Source: Gammaproteobacteria bacterium (lineage in GTDB: Bacteria; Pseudomonadota; Gammaproteobacteria; Ga0077536). From it: 43,308 nt of DNA. Location of the stretch: assembly GCA_024234975.1 (NCBI GenBank), contig JACKNH010000029.1:1-43308 (forward strand). The letters run 5' to 3'. The notes under the pieces are model-generated. The model was not told the DNA's origin, did not search any database, and saw nothing but the letters and a program-made list of their open reading frames with translations. Below, piece by piece: positions 17,858 through 25,860 of the stretch (its first letter is position 1; the number at the start of each line of letters is the position of its first letter). The position numbers were made by a program, and so were the translations under genes.

Positions 17858-17904
17858 GACATCGGCTGCCGTAGGCCGGGAGCGTAACCCGGTCGGCGGA
17901 TGTC
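17858..17904. repeat. Intergenic palindrome between convergent genes
   Basis: Outer arms GACATC (17858-17863) and GATGTC (17899-17904) enclose an inner hairpin GCCGGG (17875-17880) / CCCGG (17888-17892). No T-run follows. The structure fills the 49-bp gap between two convergent genes. It may act as a bidirectional terminator or be a REP-like element; a copy search of the genome would decide. Confidence 0.45.
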
Positions 17905-18349
17905 ACGATGCGAAAACCTCCGGACCTTCGACTTCGCGAATCAGGCTGACGAAGTCATCCGGCCACGCCGTCGACTTCTGCGTTTCCCGGCTGACATATA
18001 CCCAGACCTGCCGGCCTTCTGCCGCGGGATCGGTATCCCCGCGGCGAACGACCCGGTATTCGAAGGTAATGCTGGATCGACCCATGCGCGCGACGCGCAC
18101 GCCGATTTCGAGTTCATCATCGAACCGGATGGGCTTGCGGTAGTGAACTTCGGCGCTGATGACGCGCAACTCGGCATTGTCGGCTTCGCCGCGCGCCAGT
18201 CGATCGTAGTTCAGTGCGCGATAGTACTCGTTCAGCGCAATACCGAAATAGACGAGGTAATGCGAATTGTGCAGGAGACCCTGCATGTCCGTTTCCACGA
18301 AACGGACCCGCAGTGGATGGCTTACGGTCGATTTGCCGGTCGTGCTCAA
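17903..18349 (-). CDS. Acyl-CoA thioesterase, 4HBT hotdog family
   Basis: The 148-residue single hotdog-domain protein has VRFVETDMQGLLHNSHYLVYF-type active-site helix residues (about 15-35), including the catalytic Asp of the YbgC/FadM group, and a later EVHYRKPIRFDDELEI strand. It hydrolyses acyl- or aroyl-CoA, releasing CoA. The TTG start overlaps the stop of the CoA-transferase gene as TTGA and has GGAG at the right distance. It may rescue CoA from dead-end thioesters (inference). Confidence 0.88.
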   Translation of the reverse strand: MSTTGKSTVSHPLRVRFVETDMQGLLHNSHYLVYFGIALNEYYRALNYDRLARGEADNAELRVISAEVHYRKPIRFDDELEIGVRVARMGRSSITFEYRVVRRGDTDPAAEGRQVWVYVSRETQKSTAWPDDFVSLIREVEGPEVFAS

Positions 18350-19557
18350 GCAACTGCTCCAGTATCGCGCAACGCAGCTATCTGCTGCGGGGTGTAGCCG
18401 AGGCCGGCCAGCACCAGGTCGGTATGTTCACCGATGCCGGGCGGTGGTTCGCTGACCCCCGGGTTATCGCAGTCCAGCTCGAACCCCGCGTTCAGCACGT
18501 GAATGTCTTCGCTGTCGGGCAGACCGGCGATGTGCAGCGGCTGCTTGAGGCTGCGTTCCGCCAATGCCGGGTGGTTGCAGGCCTGATCGAGCGTCCGGAT
18601 GAGTCCGGCCGCGGCGCCTGCCTGGCACAACAGCTGTTCCCATTCTTCGCCGTTCCGTTCGCGGAAAATCTGCTGCAGACGATCCCGCACCTGTTGGCGG
18701 TTCTCCGGTCGTGCACGCGCCTGCGCGGTCGCTGACACAGGGTCGTCCAGCAGTTCCGGATGGCCGAGTGCACGGGCCAGCGTCTCAAACTGGTTCTGCT
18801 GGATGGCGCCGATCGATATGTGCTTGCCGTCTCGTGTCTCGAACACCCCGGCGGTCGGCAGATTGGAATAGCCGGTGTTACCGGACTTCGGCGGCACCTG
18901 TCCGGTTACCAGATAGGGCACGGCGATCGCTGATTGCAGCAACAGGCCGGCGTCCAGCATCGCAACGTCGATGTGTTGGCCCTGACCCGTCCGTTCCCGC
19001 CGCAGCAGCGCCGCGATGATAGCCATCGCCGCCAGGGTTCCGGTGTAGTTGTCGACCGCTGGAAAGCCGACGCGTATCGGCCCGTCTTCCGCAGTGCCGC
19101 TGGCGCTCATCATGCCGCTGGTGCCCTGCACGATGTTGTCCACCGCCGGATAGTCGCGATATTCGCCGGATTGACCGTAGCCGGAAATCGAGCAGTACAC
19201 GACATCCGGATTGAAGGCCTTGCAGCGCTCGTAGTCGAAGCCGAGGCGCTCGATGGTGCCGGGTTTGAAGTTCTCGACGATGACGTCGGCGTCGCGCGCC
19301 AGAGCCAGCGCAATTTCCTTTCCCCCCGCCGATTTCAGATTCAGGGCGATGGATTTCTTGCCCGCGTTGACATTGATGAAAGCAGGCGCCATACCGTCGT
19401 AGCGCCGGTCCTGTCCGTAATAACGCAGGTTATCGCCGCGGCCGGGTGATTCGACCTTGATCACCTCGGCGCCTTGCAGCAGCAGGAAATGCGTCGCCAA
19501 TGGTCCGGCGAGTATGTGCGAGAAATCGAGCACGCGAAAATTTGTCAGCGCCTTCAT
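18346..19557 (-). CDS. Class III CoA-transferase
   Basis: The 403-residue family III CoA-transferase has VLDFSHILAGPLATHFLLLQ, NVNAGKKSIALNLKS, VIVENFKPGTIERLG, and catalytic Asp169 in GFPAVDNYTGTL. The ATG at 19555-19557 lies 37 bp downstream of HGD-D large subunit C. Operon linkage with that subunit suggests that the CoA-transferase supplies the CoA thioester on which the heterodimer acts, as in the 2-hydroxyacid pathways of anaerobes (inference from family). Confidence 0.92.
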   Translation of the reverse strand: MKALTNFRVLDFSHILAGPLATHFLLLQGAEVIKVESPGRGDNLRYYGQDRRYDGMAPAFINVNAGKKSIALNLKSAGGKEIALALARDADVIVENFKPGTIERLGFDYERCKAFNPDVVYCSISGYGQSGEYRDYPAVDNIVQGTSGMMSASGTAEDGPIRVGFPAVDNYTGTLAAMAIIAALLRRERTGQGQHIDVAMLDAGLLLQSAIAVPYLVTGQVPPKSGNTGYSNLPTAGVFETRDGKHISIGAIQQNQFETLARALGHPELLDDPVSATAQARARPENRQQVRDRLQQIFRERNGEEWEQLLCQAGAAAGLIRTLDQACNHPALAERSLKQPLHIAGLPDSEDIHVLNAGFELDCDNPGVSEPPPGIGEHTDLVLAGLGYTPQQIAALRDTGAVA

Positions 19558-19594
19558 CTGCTGGTGGCTCGCGTTACGTTGTCCGTGGTCGCAC

Positions 19595-20875
19595 TCATGA
19601 CGCGCTGATAGCCGGCGAGCCCAACCGGTTTTCGATGAAGTCGGTCATCATGCCGCGCATGCGTACGTCATCCCAGGTCCTGGCGTTGACCGGATCCACC
19701 GGCAGTTCCAGTACCGGAATGCCGGCATCTTCGAGCATGCGGGTGATGAACTTCAGCCCACGGCCAAAACCAATCTGCACTGCGCCCTGGACACGGTGGG
19801 TCTGGGCTTCCCAGGTCGCCCATGCGCCAGACAAGGGCGGAATATGCATCTGCCGATTGAAGCTCGAGTAGCGGCTGGCCAGCGCGCGAACCGGGTCCGA
19901 AGTCCCATAGCGCTGGTAGCCGTCAATGGCAAACGCAAGGTAATTGGAACGCACGAAGGTTGCGCCGTGACTGCGTTCAAACGATGCGAAGAATTCCAGT
20001 TGCTGCCACAGGCCGGCGCCCACGTACATCAGCCGCACACGCTCGTCGGCGCACACCCACTGGCCGGTGTCCGCCCGCTGTTTGATCTCGTCGCGGAACG
20101 CTCTGGCTTGCGCGAGCGCCCAATCAGTGCCGCGGTGCCACTGTATTCCCATGACCTGGCCCATCACTTCATCCAGCCGGGCCGGCAGCTTCGGCGCATT
20201 GCGAATGATGTCCCGCACTTCCTCGAAGTATTCCTCCTGCCGATTGACCCGGTCGACGATCTCCGCGAGTCGGTCCCGATCCAGCCGGCGTCCGGCCACC
20301 TGCTCACACTCGGTGATGAAGGTTTCGATTTGTGCCGCCATGACGTCGATGCGATCGCTCTCGTCCAGCGCTTCCCAGGCATGGTGCGACATTTCCCACC
20401 AGCGCGGGTAAAGGCTGCGTAACACCGGCACTTCAAACGCCACGTAGGGCACCTGCCAATGGTCGGCCAGCACCTGACCTGACCGATCATGAATATTGCC
20501 GGTCACCAGTGCTGCCCTGGGCAGCCCGCCCCAGGGCCGGTTGGCCTCGTCATCAGTGAGAACACTTGCCAGCGTCAACGCCGAATAGCGTGACAAACCC
20601 TCGTGAAATCCACGTCGCGTGAGTTCGTCGGAATAGGCCGTCGACATGCGCTTTGCGGACACGAGGGCGGAATACCAGACGTCGGCCACCATTTCCAAAT
20701 CCAGCGCATGCAGAATTTCGTGGGGTGTTGTCGCCGCACCGAGTACGTACGGCTTGCCGGCCTGCGCGTCCCGCTGCAGCTTCTGAAACCATTCACGCTG
20801 GTACGCACGTAACGACCGGGTGACTTCAAGCTGGGCTATGTCACTGCGAGCCGTGCGCTGCTGCTGTTCTGTCAC
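19595..20875 (-). CDS. HGD-D family large subunit C
   Basis: The 426-residue paralogue of the subunits at 2597 and 7768 shares PWGGLP (114-119) and QWHRGT (245-250). The cluster-ligand motifs read TGNIHDRSG (125-133) and QIGFGRG, with no cysteine at any canonical position. Its only cysteines are in TECEQ and WVCADE. The start is GTG 20873-20875 with a weak site upstream; a later start would cut into the conserved N-terminal helix. Its presumed partner is transcribed divergently from 21003, so unlike pairs A and B the two subunits are not in one operon. Confidence 0.8.
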   Translation of the reverse strand: MTEQQQRTARSDIAQLEVTRSLRAYQREWFQKLQRDAQAGKPYVLGAATTPHEILHALDLEMVADVWYSALVSAKRMSTAYSDELTRRGFHEGLSRYSALTLASVLTDDEANRPWGGLPRAALVTGNIHDRSGQVLADHWQVPYVAFEVPVLRSLYPRWWEMSHHAWEALDESDRIDVMAAQIETFITECEQVAGRRLDRDRLAEIVDRVNRQEEYFEEVRDIIRNAPKLPARLDEVMGQVMGIQWHRGTDWALAQARAFRDEIKQRADTGQWVCADERVRLMYVGAGLWQQLEFFASFERSHGATFVRSNYLAFAIDGYQRYGTSDPVRALASRYSSFNRQMHIPPLSGAWATWEAQTHRVQGAVQIGFGRGLKFITRMLEDAGIPVLELPVDPVNARTWDDVRMRGMMTDFIENRLGSPAISAS

Positions 20876-21002
20876 CGTAAATCACCCGTCAATCTGCACG
20901 TTCAGCGTCTGATAAAGACATAAAATTCGTTAGTGTGGTATTTTGACTTTTAGCCCGGTCAATGACAACAGATCGGTACTGACCGATGCATGTGAGCCCT
21001 GA

Positions 21003-22127
21003 ATGAATGATGTGAACGAAAGCGATTCTGCGTTGGCCCTGCGCGCGGCCCGTGCGCTTCGTCAACAAGGTGGCAAGGTGATTGGCTTTGTCGGTGGCCC
21101 GGTGCCGTTTGAACCTGCGCGGGCGATGGATGTGTTTCCGCTGCCGCTGAAGGCCACGCCGGCCCCGCATGATTGCACCGCGATCGACGACTGGATCGAC
21201 GACAAGGAAGATCCGCTGATCAGCTCGGTGTTCGGTCGCATGGTGGCGGGCGAACTGGAGCTGCTGGACGGGCTTGTCGTCACCCGCCGCTATGACTACC
21301 TGTATTACGGACTGCGCGAAATTCTGCGGCAGGGCCTGGGCCGTCACCTGCCGCCGTTGCACATCCATGACCTGATGCCGATTCCGGGCGACGGCGCCCT
21401 ACTGTACAACCGGCGCAGCGTTCAGCGATTGATGGATTTCATCGGCCGTGTTTGTGGCCGCGGCGTCGACGACGACGCCTTGCGATACCAGATAGGCCAG
21501 ACCAACGACTGGAATGCCACTCTGCGAACGCTCAGTGAGGCGCGGCGCGCAGGCCGCATCTCGGGGTCTGCGGCGGTGACGAACATTCTTGCGGGGCAGT
21601 TCGTGAACCGCGACCAGGGCAATGAGCTGATTGCGGCATTACTGCGCGAATGTGCTGAGGGTGATGCGTCCACCGACACGCGCATCATGCTCGTCACATC
21701 ACAACCACTCGAAGACGCCGGCGTCCACCGGGCGGTGGAATCGGCAGGTGTCTACATTGTCGCGGAGGATGATGGGACCGGAATGTTTTGCGTACCGGCG
21801 CCGATGAACGCCGGGGACGATCCTGTCACGTCGCTGGCCGCGTGGTATGGGCAGGGCATACCTCAACAGTTGGCGCATCCGCTTTCAGCGCGGATGACCC
21901 ACGTGCTGCAAATCGCCCGCAGCCAGTCGTGCACCGTGGTGGTCTTCCTGATCGATCCCCGCGACACACGGCTCGGGTGGGACTTCCCGCCAATGCGCGA
22001 CCAACTTCGGGCGCTGGGTGTCGACGCCATCCAACTGAATTTCGACTACCAGACCCCGGAAGGTCTGGTAGCAGCCACCGCGGCGCTTCGCGACTTGAAT
22101 CTGTCAGCAACCGCCTGTGCCGGGTGA
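21003..22127 (+). CDS. HGD-D family small subunit C
   Basis: The 374-residue small-subunit paralogue has Val34 in GPVPFEPARA, Tyr97 in TRRYDYLYYG and an Asp in DTRLGWDFP where cluster-bearing relatives have Cys. The WDFP/WDVP/WEAP ending of this third motif is shared by the three small subunits here. The ATG at 21003 follows a 127-bp divergent gap with large subunit C. It ends 96 bp before the converging thiolase gene. The reaction is unknown. Confidence 0.78.
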   Translation: MNDVNESDSALALRAARALRQQGGKVIGFVGGPVPFEPARAMDVFPLPLKATPAPHDCTAIDDWIDDKEDPLISSVFGRMVAGELELLDGLVVTRRYDYLYYGLREILRQGLGRHLPPLHIHDLMPIPGDGALLYNRRSVQRLMDFIGRVCGRGVDDDALRYQIGQTNDWNATLRTLSEARRAGRISGSAAVTNILAGQFVNRDQGNELIAALLRECAEGDASTDTRIMLVTSQPLEDAGVHRAVESAGVYIVAEDDGTGMFCVPAPMNAGDDPVTSLAAWYGQGIPQQLAHPLSARMTHVLQIARSQSCTVVVFLIDPRDTRLGWDFPPMRDQLRALGVDAIQLNFDYQTPEGLVAATAALRDLNLSATACAG

Positions 22128-22223
22128 ATGTTGATCGCGCGAAGCGATTCAGTTGGTTGAACGCAACGCTGGGACTGTCGAACCCATGAAACCAGATGGC
22201 TTGATATGCCGATGGTCAGGAGT

Positions 22224-23432
22224 TCAGGCGCGCTCGAGCAACATAGCGACGCCCTGGCCAACGCCGATGCACATCGTACATAGCGCGTAACGGCCACCGG
22301 TGCGTTGCAACTGGTAGGCTGCGGTCAGCGCCAGGCGCGCGCCACTGGCGCCGAGCGGGTGGCCAATGGCAATGGCGCCGCCGTTCGGGTTGACGTTATT
22401 CGCGTCGTCAGCCATGCCAAGCTCACGCAGGCAGGCCAGGGCTTGCGCCGCAAAGGCTTCATTCAGCTCAATGATGTCCAGGTCGCCGATGGCAAGCCCG
22501 TGGCATGTCAGCAAGCGCGTGGTCGCCGCCACCGGCCCCATACCCATGATGCGCGGTTCAACCCCCGCCGCACTGCAAGCAATGATGCGCGCCAGCGGCG
22601 ACAGGCCGTGAATCCGCATCGCTTCTGGGCTGGCGATGACGAGCGCACAGGCGCCGTCATTGATGCCTGAGGCATTTCCTGCGGTGATAGTGCCGTCGTC
22701 AGTGACGACAGGTCGCAGCCGCGCCAGTGCCGCCAAATCGGTATCGGGCCGCGGATGCTCGTCGCGCTGGAAGATCACTGGATCACCACGTCGGGCGGGC
22801 AGCGTCACCGGGTGGATCTCTTGGTCGAATACACCGCGGTCGGCTGCTTTTGCGAAACGCTGCTGGCTGCGCAATGCGAACGCGTCCTGGTCCTCGCGCG
22901 ATACGGCAAACTGCCGCGCAACGTTTTCGGCGGTTTGCGGCATGCTGTCGACGCCATAGCGGCGTTCCATTTCCGGATTCACGAACCGCCATCCCATGGT
23001 CGTATCCTGGAGCGCGAGATCACGGGCAAATGCGCGCTCGGTCTTGCCCATAACAAACGGCGCCCGCGTCATATGTTCAACGCCACCGGCGATCATCAAT
23101 TGCGCATCCCCGGCGCGGATGGCGCGTGCCGCCTGGGCAATCGCCTCCAGCCCCGACGCACACAGCCGGTTGACCGTAACCCCCGGTGTCGTCGACGGCA
23201 GGTCGGAAAGTAACGCGGCCATGCGCGCCACGTTCCGGTTGTCCTCTCCCGCCTGGTTGGCGCAGCCGAGGATCACATCGTCCAGTGCGGACCAGTCCAA
23301 CGTGGGATAGCGGGCGATCAATGCCTTGAGCGGCAACGCCGCGAGGTCATCGGCACGAATCGTCGATAACGCTCCACCGTAACGACCGAAAGGCGTACGA
23401 ACGCCATCACAAATGTAGGCCTCGTTGATCAT
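22224..23432 (-). CDS. pcaF: 3-oxoadipyl-CoA/3-oxo-5,6-dehydrosuberyl-CoA-type thiolase
   Basis: The 402-residue thiolase has nucleophile Cys91 in NRLCASGLEA, His358 in GHPLGASG and Cys388 in TMCIGVGQG. Its wording, including GCANQAGEDNRNVARMA, GWRFVNP and YGVDSMP, matches beta-ketoadipyl-CoA thiolases PcaF/PaaJ almost block for block. These split 3-oxoadipyl-CoA with CoA into acetyl-CoA and succinyl-CoA. It is the last gene of the beta-oxidation operon, 100 bp after the enoyl-CoA hydratase. This implies that the pathway ends in a C6 dicarboxylyl-CoA. PaaJ is the equally likely name. Confidence 0.9.
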   Translation of the reverse strand: MINEAYICDGVRTPFGRYGGALSTIRADDLAALPLKALIARYPTLDWSALDDVILGCANQAGEDNRNVARMAALLSDLPSTTPGVTVNRLCASGLEAIAQAARAIRAGDAQLMIAGGVEHMTRAPFVMGKTERAFARDLALQDTTMGWRFVNPEMERRYGVDSMPQTAENVARQFAVSREDQDAFALRSQQRFAKAADRGVFDQEIHPVTLPARRGDPVIFQRDEHPRPDTDLAALARLRPVVTDDGTITAGNASGINDGACALVIASPEAMRIHGLSPLARIIACSAAGVEPRIMGMGPVAATTRLLTCHGLAIGDLDIIELNEAFAAQALACLRELGMADDANNVNPNGGAIAIGHPLGASGARLALTAAYQLQRTGGRYALCTMCIGVGQGVAMLLERA

Positions 23433-23532
23433 CGTCAGTTCAAGTGTTGCCGGTCGTCATTGCTATCGTTCATGTCTTCGTCCGTCTCCCGATACCTGGT
23501 GCGTCAGTGGCACAGCTGTGTGCACCAACAAT

Positions 23533-24321
23533 TCAGCAGCCACGGTAGTCCGGTTTGCGTTTGTCCAGAAACGCCTGCATGCCTTCGACCTGGTCGGCGC
23601 TGTCGAACAGCGCTGTGAATGCAGTGCGCTCGAGCTGCAGGGCTGCGGTCAATGGCAGATCCTGACCCTGCCGCACCACTTGTCGAATCGCGGCCACTGC
23701 CAATGGCGGCATGCCAACGATGGTCTGCGCCAGTGCAAGCGCCGCTGCATAAGTGGTGCCCGCGGGCACGACCTCGGATACCAGACCACACGACAGCGCC
23801 TCGGCGGCGCCGATCTGCTCACCGGTCAACAACAATTTCAGCGCACGGTAACGACCGGCGGTACGTAGAAGAATTTGTGTTCCACCGGCGCCGGGCATGA
23901 TGCCGACGCGGATTTCCGGTTGCGCGAACTTCGCTTCATCGCTGGCAATGATGAGGTCGCAGGCCAGGGCAAGTTCGAATCCACCGCCCAGCGCGTACCG
24001 TTCGACTGCGGCGATCAGCGGCTTCGGGCAGGTACGCAGCACCTCGAACACCCGGCCGGTATTGAGGTCCGCATGCGTGCTGGAAGTCATGTCCCGCATT
24101 TCGGCGATATCGGTGCCGGCAACGAAAACGTCGTTGTCACCGGTCAGGACGATGACGCGAACCGCGCTATTTTCGCCCAGCGCAGTGATCGCAGCCTCTA
24201 GCAACCGTTTGACTTCGAGGTTCAGCGCATTGAGTCTTCGCGCCCGATTGATGCGGACGGTGGCGATGCCGTTGTCATCGATTTGCCAGTAAACCGGGCG
24301 TTGAGGCTGTTCGTCTGTCAT
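23533..24321 (-). CDS. Enoyl-CoA hydratase/isomerase family protein (PaaF-like)
   Basis: The 262-residue crotonase-fold protein has both catalytic glutamates of enoyl-CoA hydratases: Glu116 in ALGGGFELALACD and Glu136 in QPEIRVGIMPGAGGT. The oxyanion-hole residues around AGTDIAEM are also present. It should add water to a 2-enoyl-CoA, feeding the dehydrogenase gene that ends 12 bp upstream. With the PcaF/PaaJ-type thiolase it most likely handles 2,3-dehydroadipyl-CoA, but related acyl chains are possible. Confidence 0.9.
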   Translation of the reverse strand: MTDEQPQRPVYWQIDDNGIATVRINRARRLNALNLEVKRLLEAAITALGENSAVRVIVLTGDNDVFVAGTDIAEMRDMTSSTHADLNTGRVFEVLRTCPKPLIAAVERYALGGGFELALACDLIIASDEAKFAQPEIRVGIMPGAGGTQILLRTAGRYRALKLLLTGEQIGAAEALSCGLVSEVVPAGTTYAAALALAQTIVGMPPLAVAAIRQVVRQGQDLPLTAALQLERTAFTALFDSADQVEGMQAFLDKRKPDYRGC

Positions 24322-24333
24322 TTCCTGTACCGG

Positions 24334-25860
24334 CTATTGATGGGCGCTTGCGAGTGCGGCTTTACGCCGCAGTAAAGGCGACGCGCGGTAGCGTCCGTCG
24401 CCATGTATCCGGTCGAGATTTTGCACCACCGTCAGCACGTGGTTGGCGCCGATGCGCTGCAGCCAGTCCAGCAGGCCCAATGGATAATTCACTCCGCGCA
24501 ACATGGCCGTCTCGATGTCCGCTTCATTCGCAACCTTGCGATATACCGCGTCCACGGCTTCATTGATCAGCATCGCCACGGTGCGCATGACCACCATGCC
24601 CGGAACATCGTCCACGATGCAGACCTGCTTGTTCATACCCTGCAGCAGTCCGATGGCCGTCGCCCGCATGGTGTCGGGGACCTGATCGGCGAAGGCCAGT
24701 CCGAGGCGTGACGCGTTGGTGTAGTCCAGCGCCAGGTCCAGCAATGCGACAGGACCTTCGGTTGCTGCGCGTTCCGTGGCCAGCCTGCCATCGGACAGGC
24801 ACAGCTTGAGGCCGTCGATATCCATATGCCCGGGTCCATCGTGACAGGTGACCACAACGCCTGCCGCGCCAGCCATTGCCACCAGGGGTTGGGCCGGTCC
24901 CAGGCGGCCGAAAACCTGTAGTCGCACTGGCATCGGCGCGGCAGGCGCAGTGTCGATTTCCGGCGCCGGTGCCGCGTCACCGTATTGATAAAAGCCGCGA
25001 CCGGATTTCCGTCCGAGATGTCCAGCCAGTACCAGTTCCTGCTGGACCGCGCAGGGACGGTAGCGCGGGTCCTCATGAAACGCCTTGTAGACGGATTCGG
25101 TCACCGAGTAGTTGACGTCCTGACCGATGAGATCAGTGAGTTCGAATGGTCCCATCCGGAAACCACCACTTTCGCGCATCAGCGCATCGATGGTGGCGGG
25201 CGTTGCCGCGCCTTCTTCCAGCGCGCGCATGGCCTCGCCGTAGAACGGTCGCGCTACGCGATTGACGATGAATCCCGGACTCGAACCACACACCACCGGC
25301 GTCTTGCCCCAGGCCACTGCCGTGGCCTGCAACTGCGCGATCACGCTGCGATCCGTACTTGCGCCATGGACGATTTCGACCAGTGGCAGCACCGGTGCGG
25401 GGTTGAAGAAATGCATGCCGGCGAAGCGCCCCGGATATCGCAGTTCGCAAGCAAGGCCGGTGATCGACAGTGACGAAGTATTGGTCGCCAGCACCGCATC
25501 CGGCGCGACAAGGGATTCCAACTGCTGGAACAGGTCACGCTTGATCGACATGTCCTCCACGACAGCTTCGATGACCAGGCTGACATCTCGCAAGTCATCC
25601 AATCCGGCCGCAGGCACGATGCGCGCCAGCCTTGCGCGCGCTTCGTCGACCGTGATGCGACCGCGCTCCACCAGCCGGTCCAGATCGCGCCCGAGTTGTG
25701 TGCGCGCTTTATCCGCAGTGCCCGCGATCGCGTCGAACAACAACACGGTATGTCCGGCGGACGCGGCAACCAGCGCGATGCCGCGCCCCATGGCGCCGGC
25801 GCCGACCACGGCAACGTGGCCGGAGATGGCGGCAGAGGTCGCAAGCGCCTTGTCGTTCAT
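24334..25860 (-). CDS. 3-hydroxyacyl-CoA dehydrogenase, PaaH-like
   Basis: The 508-residue protein has an N-terminal NAD-binding fold (VVGAGAMGRGIA, Gly at 20-25), catalytic His150 in GMHFFNPAPV, and two C-terminal 3HCDH helical domains (about 190-285 and 410-500). This double C-terminal layout and length match the 3-hydroxyadipyl-CoA dehydrogenase PaaH of phenylacetate degradation. It oxidises the 3-hydroxyacyl-CoA made by the hydratase. The ATG at 25858-25860 overlaps the stop of the amidohydrolase gene (ATGA); a longer frame to 26019 lies inside that gene. Confidence 0.92.
   Translation of the reverse strand: MNDKALATSAAISGHVAVVGAGAMGRGIALVAASAGHTVLLFDAIAGTADKARTQLGRDLDRLVERGRITVDEARARLARIVPAAGLDDLRDVSLVIEAVVEDMSIKRDLFQQLESLVAPDAVLATNTSSLSITGLACELRYPGRFAGMHFFNPAPVLPLVEIVHGASTDRSVIAQLQATAVAWGKTPVVCGSSPGFIVNRVARPFYGEAMRALEEGAATPATIDALMRESGGFRMGPFELTDLIGQDVNYSVTESVYKAFHEDPRYRPCAVQQELVLAGHLGRKSGRGFYQYGDAAPAPEIDTAPAAPMPVRLQVFGRLGPAQPLVAMAGAAGVVVTCHDGPGHMDIDGLKLCLSDGRLATERAATEGPVALLDLALDYTNASRLGLAFADQVPDTMRATAIGLLQGMNKQVCIVDDVPGMVVMRTVAMLINEAVDAVYRKVANEADIETAMLRGVNYPLGLLDWLQRIGANHVLTVVQNLDRIHGDGRYRASPLLRRKAALASAHQ

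Noticed and set aside
17953..17968. AGTCATCCGG-like half-site resembling the TetR operator
   Set aside because: Only the left half is present and it lies inside the thioesterase gene, so it is probably coding sequence by chance.
22131..22150. Small hairpin ATCGC-GCGAA-GCGAT in the 22128-22223 gap
   Set aside because: The stem is only 5 bp without a T-run; too weak to call a terminator.
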